Positions 1-8,829 of a stretch of 64,000 bases of DNA are shown here, one piece after another (positions within the stretch are counted from its first letter, which is position 1; each line of letters begins with the position of its first letter). Source of the stretch: Serratia rhizosphaerae (GTDB lineage Bacteria > Pseudomonadota > Gammaproteobacteria > Enterobacterales > Enterobacteriaceae). The stretch covers positions 1,426,001 through 1,490,000 of the forward strand of contig NZ_CP041764.1 in assembly GCF_009817885.1 (NCBI RefSeq), read 5' to 3'. Below the pieces are notes generated by a model. That model was not told the origin of the DNA. It saw only the letters and a program-made list of their open reading frames with translations, and did not search any database. The translations under genes were made by a program, and so were the position numbers.

Positions 1-1173
1 CTGTAAAATCTCCTCCACGCTCTCTTTAAACTTCGCCGGATGCGCGGTGCCGAGGAACAGACCAAACTCGCCGTCCTGCAGCTGATCGCGCAGCAAGCGG
101 TAGGCGATAGCCGCATGCGGCTCGGAGAGGTAGCCTAACGCCGCCAGCTCCTTCATCGTCTCTTTGGTGGTTTCATCGCTGACCGCCCCGTGCCCCAACT
201 CTTTCAACTGCCAAATTTTGCGGCGGAACAGCTCTTCCACCCGCGGCCAGTTATTCGGCTGACTGACGTCCATCGCGTTGGAGAGCGTCGCCACCGTTGC
301 GTGCGGCTGCCATTTACCGTCGTCGAGGAAACGCGGCACCGTATCGTTGGCGTTGGTGGCGGCAATAAAGCGTTTCACCGGCAGTCCCAGCGACTTGGCC
401 AGCAGGCCGGCGGTCAGATCGCCGAAGTTGCCGCTCGGCACCGAAATCACCAGCTGATTGCGTGCTTCCTGCGGCAGCTGCGCCACCGCCTCGAAGTAGT
501 AGCAGATCTGCGCCAGCAGGCGGCTGATATTGATCGAGTTGGCCGAGTTCAGATGCAGCGCCTCTTTCAGCTCGCGATCGTCAAACGCCTGCTTCACCAG
601 CGCCTGGCAGGCGTCAAAATCGCCGTCTACCGCCACGGTATGGATATTGCCGCCCAGCGTGCAGAACAGTTTTTCCTGCAGCGGGCTGATTTTCCCCTGC
701 GGATAGAGGATCACCACGCGCACGTTTTTCAGGCCGTAGAACGCGTGCGCCACCGCCGCGCCGGTATCGCCGGAGGTCGCCGTCAGAATGGTGACCGGCT
801 GATCGCCGGCCACTTCCGCCAGCATCTGCGCCATAAAGCGGCCGCCGAAGTCTTTGAACGCCAGCGTCGGGCCGTGGAACAGCTCCAGGCAGGCGATGTC
901 GTCCTCAACCTTCGCTACCGGCGCCGGGAACTCAAACGCCGCCTTCACGCGCTTGTACAGCGCCTCTTCGCTGATTTCCTCACCGATAAACGCCGACAGA
1001 ATACGCGCGCTGCGGGTCACGAAATCCAGCTTCAGCAGTTGGTCAATCTCGGTCAGTTCAAATTCCGGCAGATCCAGCGGGAAAAACAGCCCCTGCTGTT
1101 TACCCAGCCCCTGTTTGATCGCCTGTGCAAAGCTAACCTGCTCATTGTGATCTTTAAGGTTGTACAGTTTCAT
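1..1173 (-). CDS. thrC: threonine synthase (partial, 3' end outside window)
   Basis: PLP-dependent lyase that converts O-phosphohomoserine to L-threonine, the last step of threonine synthesis, in the cytoplasm. The start is the ATG at 1173-1171 and the protein begins MKLYNLKDHNEQVSFAQA, as in other enterobacterial ThrC. The PLP-lysine segment HGPTLAFKDFGG is readable near position 850. 391 codons are inside the window; E. coli ThrC has 428 residues, so roughly the last 38 are missing because the sequence stops, not because the gene is broken. It is the last gene of thrLABC, only 3 nt after the thrB stop, so translation is probably coupled. Identification is very secure. Confidence 0.97.
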   Translation of the reverse strand, partial: MKLYNLKDHNEQVSFAQAIKQGLGKQQGLFFPLDLPEFELTEIDQLLKLDFVTRSARILSAFIGEEISEEALYKRVKAAFEFPAPVAKVEDDIACLELFHGPTLAFKDFGGRFMAQMLAEVAGDQPVTILTATSGDTGAAVAHAFYGLKNVRVVILYPQGKISPLQEKLFCTLGGNIHTVAVDGDFDACQALVKQAFDDRELKEALHLNSANSINISRLLAQICYYFEAVAQLPQEARNQLVISVPSGNFGDLTAGLLAKSLGLPVKRFIAATNANDTVPRFLDDGKWQPHATVATLSNAMDVSQPNNWPRVEELFRRKIWQLKELGHGAVSDETTKETMKELAALGYLSEPHAAIAYRLLRDQLQDGEFGLFLGTAHPAKFKESVEEILQ

Positions 1174-1176
1174 GCG

Positions 1177-2106
1177 TTATCCCAGTTGTCGAGCGCCTGC
1201 GGTATCCAGACGGCAAATATGAACAAAACCTTCATCGTTTTGCAGATAGTGATTCTTCAGCCAGTCGGCCATCCGCCGGGCGGTGTCGCCGTCGTCGCAC
1301 ACGGCGAACAGCGTCGGGCCGGAGCCGGAAATTCCGCAGGCCAGGGCGCCGATATCCTGCGCCGCCTTACGCGCTTCGGCAAAGCCCGGCAGCAGGCGGG
1401 TGCGGTACGGCTCGGCAATCACGTCCTGCATCAGCTTGGCGGCCAGCTTCGGCTGCTGAGTGTGGCAGGCATGAATAAAGCCGGCCAGATAGCGTCCGTG
1501 GCTGATGCAGTCCTGACGGCGGTACTGCGCCGGCAGAATGGCGCGCGCTTCAGCGGTAGAAACCTTGATTCCCGGATACGCCATCACCCACAGCCACTCG
1601 TCAAAACAGGGGACTTGCTGGCTGATGCTCCCCTCTTCCTCCAGCATCAGCTGCAGGCCGCCGAGGTAGCACGGCGCGACGTTGTCATAATGCACGCTGC
1701 CGGAGATGCGTCCTTCCAGCTCGCCCATCAACGCCAGCAGCTGCATGTCATCCAGCGGACGCTCGCAAAATTCATTCATCGCCATCAGGCCGGCGACCAC
1801 CGAACAGGCGCTGGAACCGAGACCCGAGCCAATGGGCATATTTTTTTCCAGCCGCATCGCCACCGGCACCTCGCGGCCGATCGCCTGACAAAAGCGCTGC
1901 CAGCACTGATAGACGATATTGTCCTTAGGCTCCGCCGGCAGTTTGCCGACAAAGCGCCCGGCGTTTTCCAGGCTGAATTGCTCCGCGGCCTCGACGCTGA
2001 CGCAGTCGCCCAGCAGCGTGCCGTCGACCGGCGAAACGGCGGCGCCCAGCACGTCGAAACCAACGCTGACGTTGCCGATCGAAGCCGGCGCATACACCTT
2101 AACCAT
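1177..2106 (-). CDS. thrB: homoserine kinase
   Basis: GHMP-family kinase that phosphorylates L-homoserine with ATP to O-phosphohomoserine, the substrate of ThrC. 309 residues, the same length as in E. coli. The GHMP ATP-binding loop PIGSGLGSSACS lies at about residue 90, and the C-terminal glycine motif GISGSGPTLFA at about 260. It begins 1 nt after the thrA stop and ends 3 nt before thrC, so it is translationally coupled within the operon. Expression should follow the thrL attenuator. Nothing unusual seen. Confidence 0.98.
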   Translation of the reverse strand: MVKVYAPASIGNVSVGFDVLGAAVSPVDGTLLGDCVSVEAAEQFSLENAGRFVGKLPAEPKDNIVYQCWQRFCQAIGREVPVAMRLEKNMPIGSGLGSSACSVVAGLMAMNEFCERPLDDMQLLALMGELEGRISGSVHYDNVAPCYLGGLQLMLEEEGSISQQVPCFDEWLWVMAYPGIKVSTAEARAILPAQYRRQDCISHGRYLAGFIHACHTQQPKLAAKLMQDVIAEPYRTRLLPGFAEARKAAQDIGALACGISGSGPTLFAVCDDGDTARRMADWLKNHYLQNDEGFVHICRLDTAGARQLG

Positions 2107-2107
2107 A

Positions 2108-4567
2108 TTAAACTCCCAACTTCCATGACAGCGTGCGCAGCAGATCGGCGAATACCCCCGCTGCCGTCACATCATTACCGGCGCCATAGCCGCGCAGCAC
2201 CAGCGGCAGCGGCTGATAATAGCGGCTGTAGAACGCCAGCGCGTTCTCGCCGTTTTTCACTTTATACAATGGATCGTTGCCATCAACAGCGTCAATACGC
2301 ACCTGGCAACGCCCCTCTTCAATCACCCCGACATAGCGCAATACCTTACCCTGCTCCGCCGCATCGGCCACCCGGCGGCTAAACGCAGCGTCCAGCTCCG
2401 GCAGACGCGCCAGGAAGCTGTCGGTATCGCCGCTGGCATCAAACTCCGGCGGCAGCACCGATTGCACCTCAATATCGCTCAGTTCCAGGTTGTAACCCGC
2501 TTCACGCGCCAGGATCAACAGTTTACGGGCGACGTCTATCCCGGACAGATCGTCGCGCGGGTCCGGTTCGGTATAGCCGTTACTCTTCGCCTGCAGCGTC
2601 GCCGCCGACAGAGACATGCCCTCATCCAGCTTGCCGAAGATAAACGACAGCGAGCCAGACAGAATGCCGGAGAAACGCGTCAGTTCATCGCCGGCGTTCA
2701 GCAGGTTCTGCAGGTTTTCAATCACCGGCAGCCCGGCGCCGACGTTGGTGTCATAGAGGAATTTGCGGCGCGAGCCCGCGGCGGCGGCGCGCAGCTGATG
2801 ATAAAAATTCATCGACGAGGTGTTGGCCTTCTTGTTCGGCGTCACCACGTGGAAGCCGTCGGCCAGGAAGTCGACATACTGATCGGCCACCGCCTGGCTG
2901 GAAGTACAGTCGACAATCACCGGGTTCAGCAGGTGATACTCCTTCACCAGACGAATCAGTCGCCCAAGGTTGAAGGTCTCCTGTGCCTCCGCCAACCCTT
3001 CACGCCAGCTGTCCAGCGCAATGCCGTGCACATTGGTCAGCATGGCGCGCGAGTTGGCGATGCCGCACACCCGCAGGTCGATATGCTTTTGCTTCAGCCA
3101 CTGCTGCTGGCGGTAGATCTGCTCGATCAGCGCGCCGCCGACGCCGCCGGTGCCGATCACGAACACTTCCAGCACCTGGTCGGTGTTGAACAGCATCTGA
3201 TGACTGACGCGTACGCCGGTGGTGGCATCGTCATTACTGACCACCACCGAGATGGAGCGTTCGGAAGAGCCCTGGGCAATGGCGACGATATTGATATTGG
3301 CGCGGGCCAGCGCGGAGAAGAAGCGCGCCGAAATACCGCGCAGGGTGCGCATGCCGTCGCCAACCACCGAGATAATCGCCAGGTTTTCCGTCACATCCAG
3401 CGGTTCCAGCAGGCCGTCTTTCAGCTCCAGATAGAACTCGTCGCCCAGCGCGCGGCGCGCGCGCGGCAGCTCACCCTGCGGCACGCAGAAGCTGATGCTG
3501 TATTCAGAAGAGGACTGGGTGATCAGCACCACCGAGATGCCGGCGCGCGACATCACGGCAAACACCCGCGCCGCCATGCCGACCATGCCTTTCATGCCCG
3601 GGCCGGAGACGTTGATCATCGCCATATTATTCAGATTGGTGATACCTTTCACCGGTGTATCTTCATCCACGCACTCGGCGCCGATCAGCGTACCGGGCGC
3701 CTGCGGGTTGGAGGTGTTTTTAATCAGGCAAGGGATCTGGAACTGGGCGATGGGGGTAATGGTGCGGGGGTGGAGAACTTTGGCGCCGAAATAGGACAGC
3801 TCCATCGCCTCCTGATACGACATCGACTTCAGCAGTCTGGCGTCCGGCACGGTGCGCGGATCGCAGGTATACACCCCGTCGACGTCGGTCCAGATTTCAC
3901 AGCAGTCGGCGCGCAGGCAGGCCGCCAGCACCGCAGCGGAGTAATCGGAACCGTTGCGCCCCAGCACCACCAGCTCGCCCTTGTCATTCCCGGCGGTAAA
4001 GCCGGCCATCAGCACGATATGGTCAGCCGGAATGCCCATTGCGGCGATGCGCAGTGTGGATTCGGCGATATCGACGGTGGATTCCAGATAGTGCCCTTGA
4101 GCCAGCAGCTTCTCCACCGGATTGATCACGGTAACCGGGAAACCTTTCGCCTGGAATACCGCCTCCATAATGGCGATCGACAGTTTTTCACCGCGGCAGA
4201 TAATGCCGGCGTTCACGCTGTCCGGGCATTTACCCAGCAGCGCCACGCCGTGCAACACCTGCTTGAGCTGCGCAAACTCATGCTCGACGCGCGCCTTGAG
4301 GCGTTCGTGGGCAAAGCCCGGCAGCGCCTGCGCCAGGCCGTGCAGCAGCTCGGCGAAAATACGCTCCGCGTCGCTCATAGTTGGCAGAATGTCTTGCCCG
4401 GCCAGCGTTTTTTCAACCATCGCCACCAAGTGGTTGGTGATCTTCGCCGGCGCGGACAATACCGCCGCTACCTGTCCCTGACGGGCATTGCTTTCCATAA
4501 TCTCGGCGACGCGCAGAAAACGTTCCGCATTCGCTACCGAGGTTCCGCCAAATTTCAGCACTCGCAT
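2108..4567 (-). CDS. thrA: bifunctional aspartokinase I / homoserine dehydrogenase I
   Basis: Fusion enzyme for the first and third steps of the aspartate-to-threonine branch. The N-terminal aspartokinase starts with the lysine-containing KFGGTSVAN motif at residues 5-13. Two ACT-type regulatory domains follow at roughly 315-460, the site of threonine feedback inhibition in the family. The C-terminal NAD(P)-dependent homoserine dehydrogenase begins near 465 with a VIGTGGVGGA dinucleotide-binding loop. 819 residues against 820 in E. coli. It is the first structural gene after the thrL leader and attenuator. No truncation or odd residues seen. Confidence 0.98.
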   Translation of the reverse strand: MRVLKFGGTSVANAERFLRVAEIMESNARQGQVAAVLSAPAKITNHLVAMVEKTLAGQDILPTMSDAERIFAELLHGLAQALPGFAHERLKARVEHEFAQLKQVLHGVALLGKCPDSVNAGIICRGEKLSIAIMEAVFQAKGFPVTVINPVEKLLAQGHYLESTVDIAESTLRIAAMGIPADHIVLMAGFTAGNDKGELVVLGRNGSDYSAAVLAACLRADCCEIWTDVDGVYTCDPRTVPDARLLKSMSYQEAMELSYFGAKVLHPRTITPIAQFQIPCLIKNTSNPQAPGTLIGAECVDEDTPVKGITNLNNMAMINVSGPGMKGMVGMAARVFAVMSRAGISVVLITQSSSEYSISFCVPQGELPRARRALGDEFYLELKDGLLEPLDVTENLAIISVVGDGMRTLRGISARFFSALARANINIVAIAQGSSERSISVVVSNDDATTGVRVSHQMLFNTDQVLEVFVIGTGGVGGALIEQIYRQQQWLKQKHIDLRVCGIANSRAMLTNVHGIALDSWREGLAEAQETFNLGRLIRLVKEYHLLNPVIVDCTSSQAVADQYVDFLADGFHVVTPNKKANTSSMNFYHQLRAAAAGSRRKFLYDTNVGAGLPVIENLQNLLNAGDELTRFSGILSGSLSFIFGKLDEGMSLSAATLQAKSNGYTEPDPRDDLSGIDVARKLLILAREAGYNLELSDIEVQSVLPPEFDASGDTDSFLARLPELDAAFSRRVADAAEQGKVLRYVGVIEEGRCQVRIDAVDGNDPLYKVKNGENALAFYSRYYQPLPLVLRGYGAGNDVTAAGVFADLLRTLSWKLGV

Positions 4568-4592
4568 CTCTGTTATCTCCCGAATTTAAGCC

Positions 4593-4623
4593 AAAAAAAA
4601 GCCCGCACTGCTAAGGTGCGGGC
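4593..4623 (-). terminator. thr operon attenuator
   Basis: On the minus strand the stem GCCCGCAC / GTGCGGGC (plus-strand positions 4601-4608 and 4616-4623) is followed by eight U residues (A-run 4593-4600). It lies between thrL and thrA, where the E. coli threonine attenuator sits. When charged Thr- and Ile-tRNA are plentiful the ribosome clears thrL and this hairpin stops transcription. Confidence 0.93.
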
Positions 4624-4649
4624 TTTTTTCTTCTTGTTTCCTGTACGCG

Positions 4650-4718
4650 TCAGCCCGCCCCGTTACCTGTGGTATCGGTGGTGGTAATAATTGTGGTGTT
4701 CAGGCTGATGTGTCGCAT
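4650..4718 (-). CDS. thrL: thr operon leader peptide
   Basis: 22-codon ORF that starts MRHISLNTTIITTTD and ends TGNGAG, the same ending as E. coli ThrL (21 aa). It holds 7 Thr and 3 Ile codons, clustered between codons 8 and 17. Ribosome stalling at these codons when Thr- or Ile-tRNA is uncharged is the known sensor for attenuation. The stop lies about 27 nt before the attenuator stem. The peptide itself has no other known function. Confidence 0.95.
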   Translation of the reverse strand: MRHISLNTTIITTTDTTGNGAG

Positions 4719-4750
4719 AACGTCTGTCTGTCTCATTTAATCCTCTGTCC

Positions 4751-4786
4751 CCTCTATTGGTTAAAGCAATCCCTAACCCAAGTCAA
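4751..4786 (-). promoter_or_regulatory. probable thr operon promoter
   Basis: On the minus strand a -35 match TTGACT (4786-4781) is followed 15-17 nt later by a TTTAACCAATAG block (-10 region). The same two blocks occur at the E. coli thr promoter as I remember it. The site sits about 35-40 nt upstream of thrL. The exact -10 hexamer is uncertain. Confidence 0.6.
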
Positions 4787-4931
4787 ATTATTTCTTGTTT
4801 TTGCTCGTTTTCCGTTCAAGCAGCGAATTGGGGGATGAAACGGACAAAAAGGCAAAACTGCAGCATAAAAAAACAGTCATACGGCAATATTGCAGACGAT
4901 CACGCTGAATATACCGGCCATAAGCCGGCCT

Positions 4932-5621
4932 TCACTTCGTTAATTTTTTTTCAATATCGTGTAACAACGTATGCAGCATCATCGTGTCGCGCCGCGGCAG
5001 CGACCCCAGCCGCTGCTGCAGCCAGTCGCGCAGCTTTTGATCGTCCTCGACCGCCAAATGATGCAATAACCGCTCGGCGCGTTGACGCAGCGCCTGCAGT
5101 TGCCCCGCGTCAGCCGTCGCTTCCGGCGCCGGCGCCGCTACGTTCATCAAAGCGGAGAGCTGATAGCAGTACACCATCACCGCCTGCCCCAGGTTTAACG
5201 AAGGGTAATCGGCCTGCATCGGCACGCCCGTCAGCAGATCGGCCAGTGCCAGCTCCTCGTTGGTCAGCCCGGAATCCTCCCGGCCAAACACCAGCGCCGC
5301 CTGCGAAACCCACTGCCTACGTTCCTCTAACTGACCGAGCAACTCCTGCGGCGTGCTGTAATAGTGGAAACGGGCGCGGCTGCGCGCGGTGGTGGCCACG
5401 GTGAAATCGACATCCGCCAGCGCTTGCTCCAGCGTGGCAAAGTGCAGCGCCGCATCCAGGATCTCACCGGCGCCGTGCGCCACCCAGCGGGCCGCCGGTT
5501 GCAAATGCGCATCGCTGTCGACGATGCGCAGCGAGCTAAAGCCCATGGTTTTCATCGCACGCGCTGCGGCGCCGACATTTTCCGGCCGCGCCGGCGCCAC
5601 CAAAATGATATGTAACTGCAT
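4932..5621 (-). CDS. yjtD: SpoU-family tRNA/rRNA methyltransferase YjtD
   Basis: SPOUT-class RNA methyltransferase of the TrmJ/LasT type, expected to use S-adenosylmethionine on RNA; the E. coli orthologue's substrate is not one I can state. 229 residues. The N-terminal SPOUT motif PARPENVGAAARAMKTMGF is at residues 10-28. The knot motifs ALVFGREDSGLTNEEL (about 112-127) and YPSLNLGQAVMVYCY (about 140-154) form the cofactor pocket. It lies directly upstream of thrL on the same strand, as in E. coli. The thr promoter separates the two. Confidence 0.9.
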   Translation of the reverse strand: MQLHIILVAPARPENVGAAARAMKTMGFSSLRIVDSDAHLQPAARWVAHGAGEILDAALHFATLEQALADVDFTVATTARSRARFHYYSTPQELLGQLEERRQWVSQAALVFGREDSGLTNEELALADLLTGVPMQADYPSLNLGQAVMVYCYQLSALMNVAAPAPEATADAGQLQALRQRAERLLHHLAVEDDQKLRDWLQQRLGSLPRRDTMMLHTLLHDIEKKLTK

Positions 5622-5953
5622 AAGTACTCCACGGCGTTAAACAGCATCACGCGTTTTGTTTTAGCTGCCGCCAAAATCTTTACAACTTAGCAACAAAAAC
5701 ACCAACATTTAATTATGAGATAACAAAACGGGCAATTGAGTAAATAAATTTAATGTAATCTATATAAATATAATTTATTTCTTGGTGAACTTAATTATCA
5801 AGGCGTTATTACCGCCTCACCGCCAATCATTCGAAAATTGTAACCTATCGAGGCCAGCAATGCTGAATCGTTCACAGAATTTACCCTGCGGCGACTTAAG
5901 CCGGCAGTTCTGTAAGTGTTTTTCACAAATCTGTTAACGTGCTACAATTGAAT

Positions 5954-5967
5954 TTGATATATGTCAA
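5954..5967 (+). promoter_or_regulatory. FNR-type binding site upstream of arcA
   Basis: TTGATATATGTCAA matches the FNR consensus TTGAT-N4-ATCAA at nine of ten specified positions. In E. coli, FNR activates arcA anaerobically from an upstream site of nearly the same sequence. Here it is about 285 nt before the arcA start. Confidence 0.7.
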
Positions 5968-6060
5968 CAAAGCGTAGTTTTGTTGGGTGATGAATTCGGC
6001 ATCTACTGTTATATTGCTGTTAATAGGGTTAGGATATGCGCCGTTTTGGCACCCTAGGGG

Positions 6061-6150
6061 TTAAAGGGAATAGCATCCCCACCAAGCTAGCGATCTTGTT
6101 GACATTAAGATGGAAAGTGCATCAAGAACGAGTTTCCGTACTTTAGTCAT
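6061..6150 (-). CDS. yjjY: YjjY-like small protein
   Basis: 29-codon ORF beginning MTKVRKLVLDALSI, which matches the start of E. coli YjjY (46 aa, MTKVRNCVLDALSI by memory) and sits in the same place, antisense within the arcA leader. Similarity fades after about residue 15 and the ORF is shorter. The match may therefore reflect conservation of the arcA leader DNA and not of a peptide. Function is unknown in any organism as far as I know. Confidence 0.45.
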   Translation of the reverse strand: MTKVRKLVLDALSILMSTRSLAWWGCYSL

Positions 6151-6251
6151 TTGGCATGAGGGAACGTGGCGATATCTCCGCCCTCCTCTAAGAAAACAAA
6201 GACTTCTGTACTTCCTGTTTTCTATTTTGTTGGCAATTTTAGGTAGCAAAT

Positions 6252-6968
6252 ATGCAGACCCCGCAAATTCTGATTGTCGAAGACGAGTTAGTCACTCGTA
6301 ACACCCTGAAGAGCATTTTCGAGGCGGAAGGCTACATCGTGCATGAAGCCAATGATGGTGCAGAGATGCACAACATTCTGTCCGAAAATGACGTTAATCT
6401 GGTCATTATGGATATCAACCTGCCGGGTAAAAACGGCCTGTTGCTGGCGCGCGAGCTGCGTGAACAGGTCAGCGTTGCCCTGATGTTCCTGACCGGGCGC
6501 GATAATGAGGTGGACAAGATCCTTGGCCTCGAAATCGGCGCTGATGACTATATTACCAAACCGTTCAACCCACGCGAACTGACCATCCGCGCACGCAACC
6601 TGCTGTCACGCACCATGAATCTGGGCAGCGTCGGCGAAGAACGCAAGCAGGTTGAAAGCTACAAGTTCAACGGCTGGGAGCTGGATATCAACAGCCGCTC
6701 GCTGATCGGCCCGAACGGCGAACAGTACAAACTGCCGCGCAGCGAATTCCGCGCCATGCTGCACTTCTGCGAAAACCCGGGCAAGATCCAGTCGCGCGGT
6801 GAACTGCTGAAGAAAATGACTGGCCGCGAGCTGAAGCCGCATGACCGCACCGTCGATGTGACCATCCGCCGCATCCGCAAGCACTTCGAATCTACGCCGG
6901 ATACGCCGGAAATCATCGCCACCATTCACGGCGAAGGCTACCGCTTCTGCGGCGAGCTGGAAGAGTAA
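6252..6968 (+). CDS. arcA: aerobic respiration control response regulator ArcA
   Basis: OmpR-family response regulator. ArcB phosphorylates it under low oxygen, and it then represses respiratory and TCA genes and activates fermentation genes. 238 residues, same length as in E. coli. The receiver domain covers 1-120 with acidic pocket VEDE (9-12), phospho-acceptor Asp54 in VIMDINLPG, and the switch lysine in ITKPFNPREL near 100. The winged-helix DNA-binding domain covers 140-235 (RTVDVTIRRIRKHFE recognition helix). It faces creA tail to tail, because the creBCD genes that lie between them in E. coli are absent. Confidence 0.98.
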   Translation: MQTPQILIVEDELVTRNTLKSIFEAEGYIVHEANDGAEMHNILSENDVNLVIMDINLPGKNGLLLARELREQVSVALMFLTGRDNEVDKILGLEIGADDYITKPFNPRELTIRARNLLSRTMNLGSVGEERKQVESYKFNGWELDINSRSLIGPNGEQYKLPRSEFRAMLHFCENPGKIQSRGELLKKMTGRELKPHDRTVDVTIRRIRKHFESTPDTPEIIATIHGEGYRFCGELEE

Positions 6969-6987
6969 TTCTTACCGGCGGTAATTG

Positions 6988-7017
6988 AGAGGGGTCAGTC
7001 AACTGTCCCCTCTTTTG
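6988..7017. terminator. arcA/creA shared terminator
   Basis: Stem AGAGGGG (6988-6994) / CCCCTCT (7007-7013) extended by an inner CAGT/ACTG pairing and followed by TTTT on the plus strand. It lies between the convergent arcA and creA stops. Confidence 0.8.
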
Positions 7018-7022
7018 CATGA

Positions 7023-7502
7023 TTAGCGCGCGGCATTCCAGGGAATAATCGGCACGGCACTGATCGCATTCTTCGGCGAACCGTCCACCACCTTGTCCGA
7101 ATACGTCAGGTAGACCAGCGCATTACGCGTTGCGTCGTAGAAGCGCACCACCTGCAGCTTTTTGAATACCAGCGACGTGCGCTTCTGGAACACCACGCTG
7201 CCTTTATTCTTGCTGTTTTTAATCTTTTCACTCAGTTCAATCGGCCCGACCTGCGAGCAGGAAATCGCCGCGTCCGCGGTATCTTCCGCCAGTCCTAGCC
7301 CGCCTTTGATACCGCCGGTTTTGGCACGGCTGATATAACAAGTTACATTTTTAACATCCGGATCGTCGAACGCCTCAACCACAATCTTATGGTCCGGACC
7401 AAACAGTTTAAACACCGTATCCACCGAGCCAATCTGTTCAGCCTGTGCGCTATTGGCCATAACGCCGGCCAGACAGAACAATAATATCCATAACTTTTTC
7501 AT
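7023..7502 (-). CDS. creA: CreA family periplasmic protein
   Basis: 159-residue secreted protein of unknown biochemical role. The N-terminal signal peptide (MKKLWILLFCLAGVMANSAQA, cleavage likely after residue 21 before EQ) is followed by the conserved IGSVDTVFK start of the mature domain. Conserved CYISRAKTGGIKGGLGLAED block near 57-76, with a second Cys near 82. In E. coli it heads creABCD; here no creB, creC or creD follows, so it stands alone, as expected for Serratia. Name secure, function unknown. Confidence 0.9.
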   Translation of the reverse strand: MKKLWILLFCLAGVMANSAQAEQIGSVDTVFKLFGPDHKIVVEAFDDPDVKNVTCYISRAKTGGIKGGLGLAEDTADAAISCSQVGPIELSEKIKNSKNKGSVVFQKRTSLVFKKLQVVRFYDATRNALVYLTYSDKVVDGSPKNAISAVPIIPWNAAR

Positions 7503-7959
7503 CTAGTTAACTCCAAGAAGTCCCGAACAATACATCCACTATTATTATTAGTTTTATTTATGATTTGGAAGAGAAAAATAACCCTCTTCCGTCACGCTCC
7601 GCCTTTGTAGCACAGAGCGTAAAAAAAATCTTTGAGAGTCTCGGAGGAAAAAAATTGTTATTATGCGGCGGCGTCATTTCTTTGCGCCTGCGAAGATGCC
7701 CTCAGCCTCAATGTTTTATGCAGTACGGCACTCCCGAGGCCAAGCGCGCAACGCATGCCAAAATAATTCGACTTGTATCAGGCTACGGCCCGCTCGCCGG
7801 CACAGCGCCGAACGTGTGACAAGGCGTGACCAGACGCCGTCATGATACAGCTTGAAGTAGACCGGGATTTAACGGCAGGGAACTCGCCGTTGATCACCAG
7901 CACCCGCGTAATGCATTAACATACCCGGGTTCCGACCCAAAGCTCTACGAGGACGATCT
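7503..7959. other. creA-rob intergenic region, with a decayed repeat
   Basis: 457 bases with no convincing gene. The creA promoter should lie near 7510-7570 and the rob promoter in 7870-7950. Bases 7760-7870 begin with AAAATAATTCGACTTGTA and end with CAGCTTGAAGTAGACCGGG. These resemble the two ends of the ERIC-like repeat found elsewhere in the window, but the middle is unrelated, so this looks like a decayed or variant copy. A 60-codon ORF at 7663-7845 has no ribosome site at a usable distance and is not called. Confidence 0.4.
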
Positions 7960-8829
7960 ATGGATCAAGCCGGTATCATTCGTGATCTGCTTAGCTGGCT
8001 GGAAAGCCATTTGGACCAACCTTTGGCGCTGGATAACGTGGCAGCCAAGGCGGGATATTCAAAATGGCATCTGCAACGGATGTTCAAAGATATTACCGGT
8101 AACGCCATCGGCGCTTATATCCGGGCAAGAAGACTGTCGAAAGCGGCGGTCGCGCTGCGCTTGACCAGCCGCCCAATACTGGATATCGCCCTGCAATACC
8201 GCTTTGACTCGCAACAGACCTTCACCCGAGCATTCAAGAAGCAATTTGCCCAGACGCCTGCGCTGTATCGCCGGGCCGAGGACTGGAACGCGTTCGGCAT
8301 CTGTCCGCCGATCCGTCTGGGGGCCTTCACGCTGCCACAGCCGGAGTTTGTCATCCTGCCGGAACAGCAGATGATCGGCCTGACGCAGAGCTACTCCTGT
8401 ACGCTGGAGCAGATCTCCAACTTCCGCACCGAACTGCGCTCCCAGTTCTGGCGTCACTACCTGGGCGAGGCAACCACGCTGCCGCCGGTTCTGTACGGCC
8501 TGCACCACTCCCGCCCTAGCCAGGAAAAGGACGACGAGCAGGAAGTGCTGTACACCACCGCGCTGGAGCCGCATCACGTGCCCGACACCGTCAGCGAAGG
8601 TCAGCCGATCACGCTGCAGGGCGGCGAATATGCGCTGTTCCGCTACGAAGGGCCGAGTGCTGGCCTGCAGGATTTCATCCTGACGCTGTACGGCACCTGC
8701 CTGCCGCTGCTGGAGCTGACGCGCCGCAGAGGCTATGACATCGAGCGCTTCCATCCGAAGGGCAGCCGTCTGCCGCCCCAGCCGCCAACCGAGATCAACT
8801 GCGAATATCTGATCCCGATTCGCCGTTAA
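7960..8829 (+). CDS. rob: Right-origin-binding transcriptional activator Rob
   Basis: AraC/XylS-family activator that binds oriC right border and mar/sox/rob boxes, controlling efflux, solvent tolerance and redox genes. 289 residues as in E. coli. The N-terminal AraC-type double HTH is at 8-107 (DNVAAKAGYSKWHLQRMFK; DIALQYRFDSQQTFTRAFKK). The C-terminal GyrI-like ligand domain is at about 120-288, including PPVLYGL and GGEYALFRYEG. An AGGACGATCT ribosome site precedes ATG 7960. It converges with gpmB, and the two stops overlap by 4 bases. Confidence 0.97.
   Translation: MDQAGIIRDLLSWLESHLDQPLALDNVAAKAGYSKWHLQRMFKDITGNAIGAYIRARRLSKAAVALRLTSRPILDIALQYRFDSQQTFTRAFKKQFAQTPALYRRAEDWNAFGICPPIRLGAFTLPQPEFVILPEQQMIGLTQSYSCTLEQISNFRTELRSQFWRHYLGEATTLPPVLYGLHHSRPSQEKDDEQEVLYTTALEPHHVPDTVSEGQPITLQGGEYALFRYEGPSAGLQDFILTLYGTCLPLLELTRRRGYDIERFHPKGSRLPPQPPTEINCEYLIPIRR

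Larger units (their letters stand above)
5622..6251 (+). promoter_or_regulatory. long arcA upstream region / leader
   Basis: About 630 bases between yjtD and arcA, clearly richer in A and T than the surrounding genes. It contains an FNR-type site at 5954-5967, and after about 6090 a stretch resembling the E. coli arcA leader (GTTGACATTAAGATGG, CTTCCTGTTT, GGTAGCAAATATG). The minus strand of this stretch encodes the yjjY-like small ORF. Several promoters are known for arcA in E. coli; I could not place each one here. Confidence 0.65.

Noticed and set aside
190..4687. Very long plus-strand ORFs opposite thrB, thrA (730 and 741 codons)
   Set aside because: They are antisense to thr genes with strong family matches; their products are rich in Arg, His and Gln as expected of shadow frames in GC-rich DNA, and they have no ribosome sites or family resemblance.
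6110..6301. Plus-strand ORF overlapping the arcA start
   Set aside because: Lies in the arcA leader and runs into arcA in another frame; no ribosome site and no family match.
7663..7845. 60-codon ORF between creA and rob
   Set aside because: GGAGG lies too close to none of its starts at proper spacing and the frame runs into the decayed repeat.
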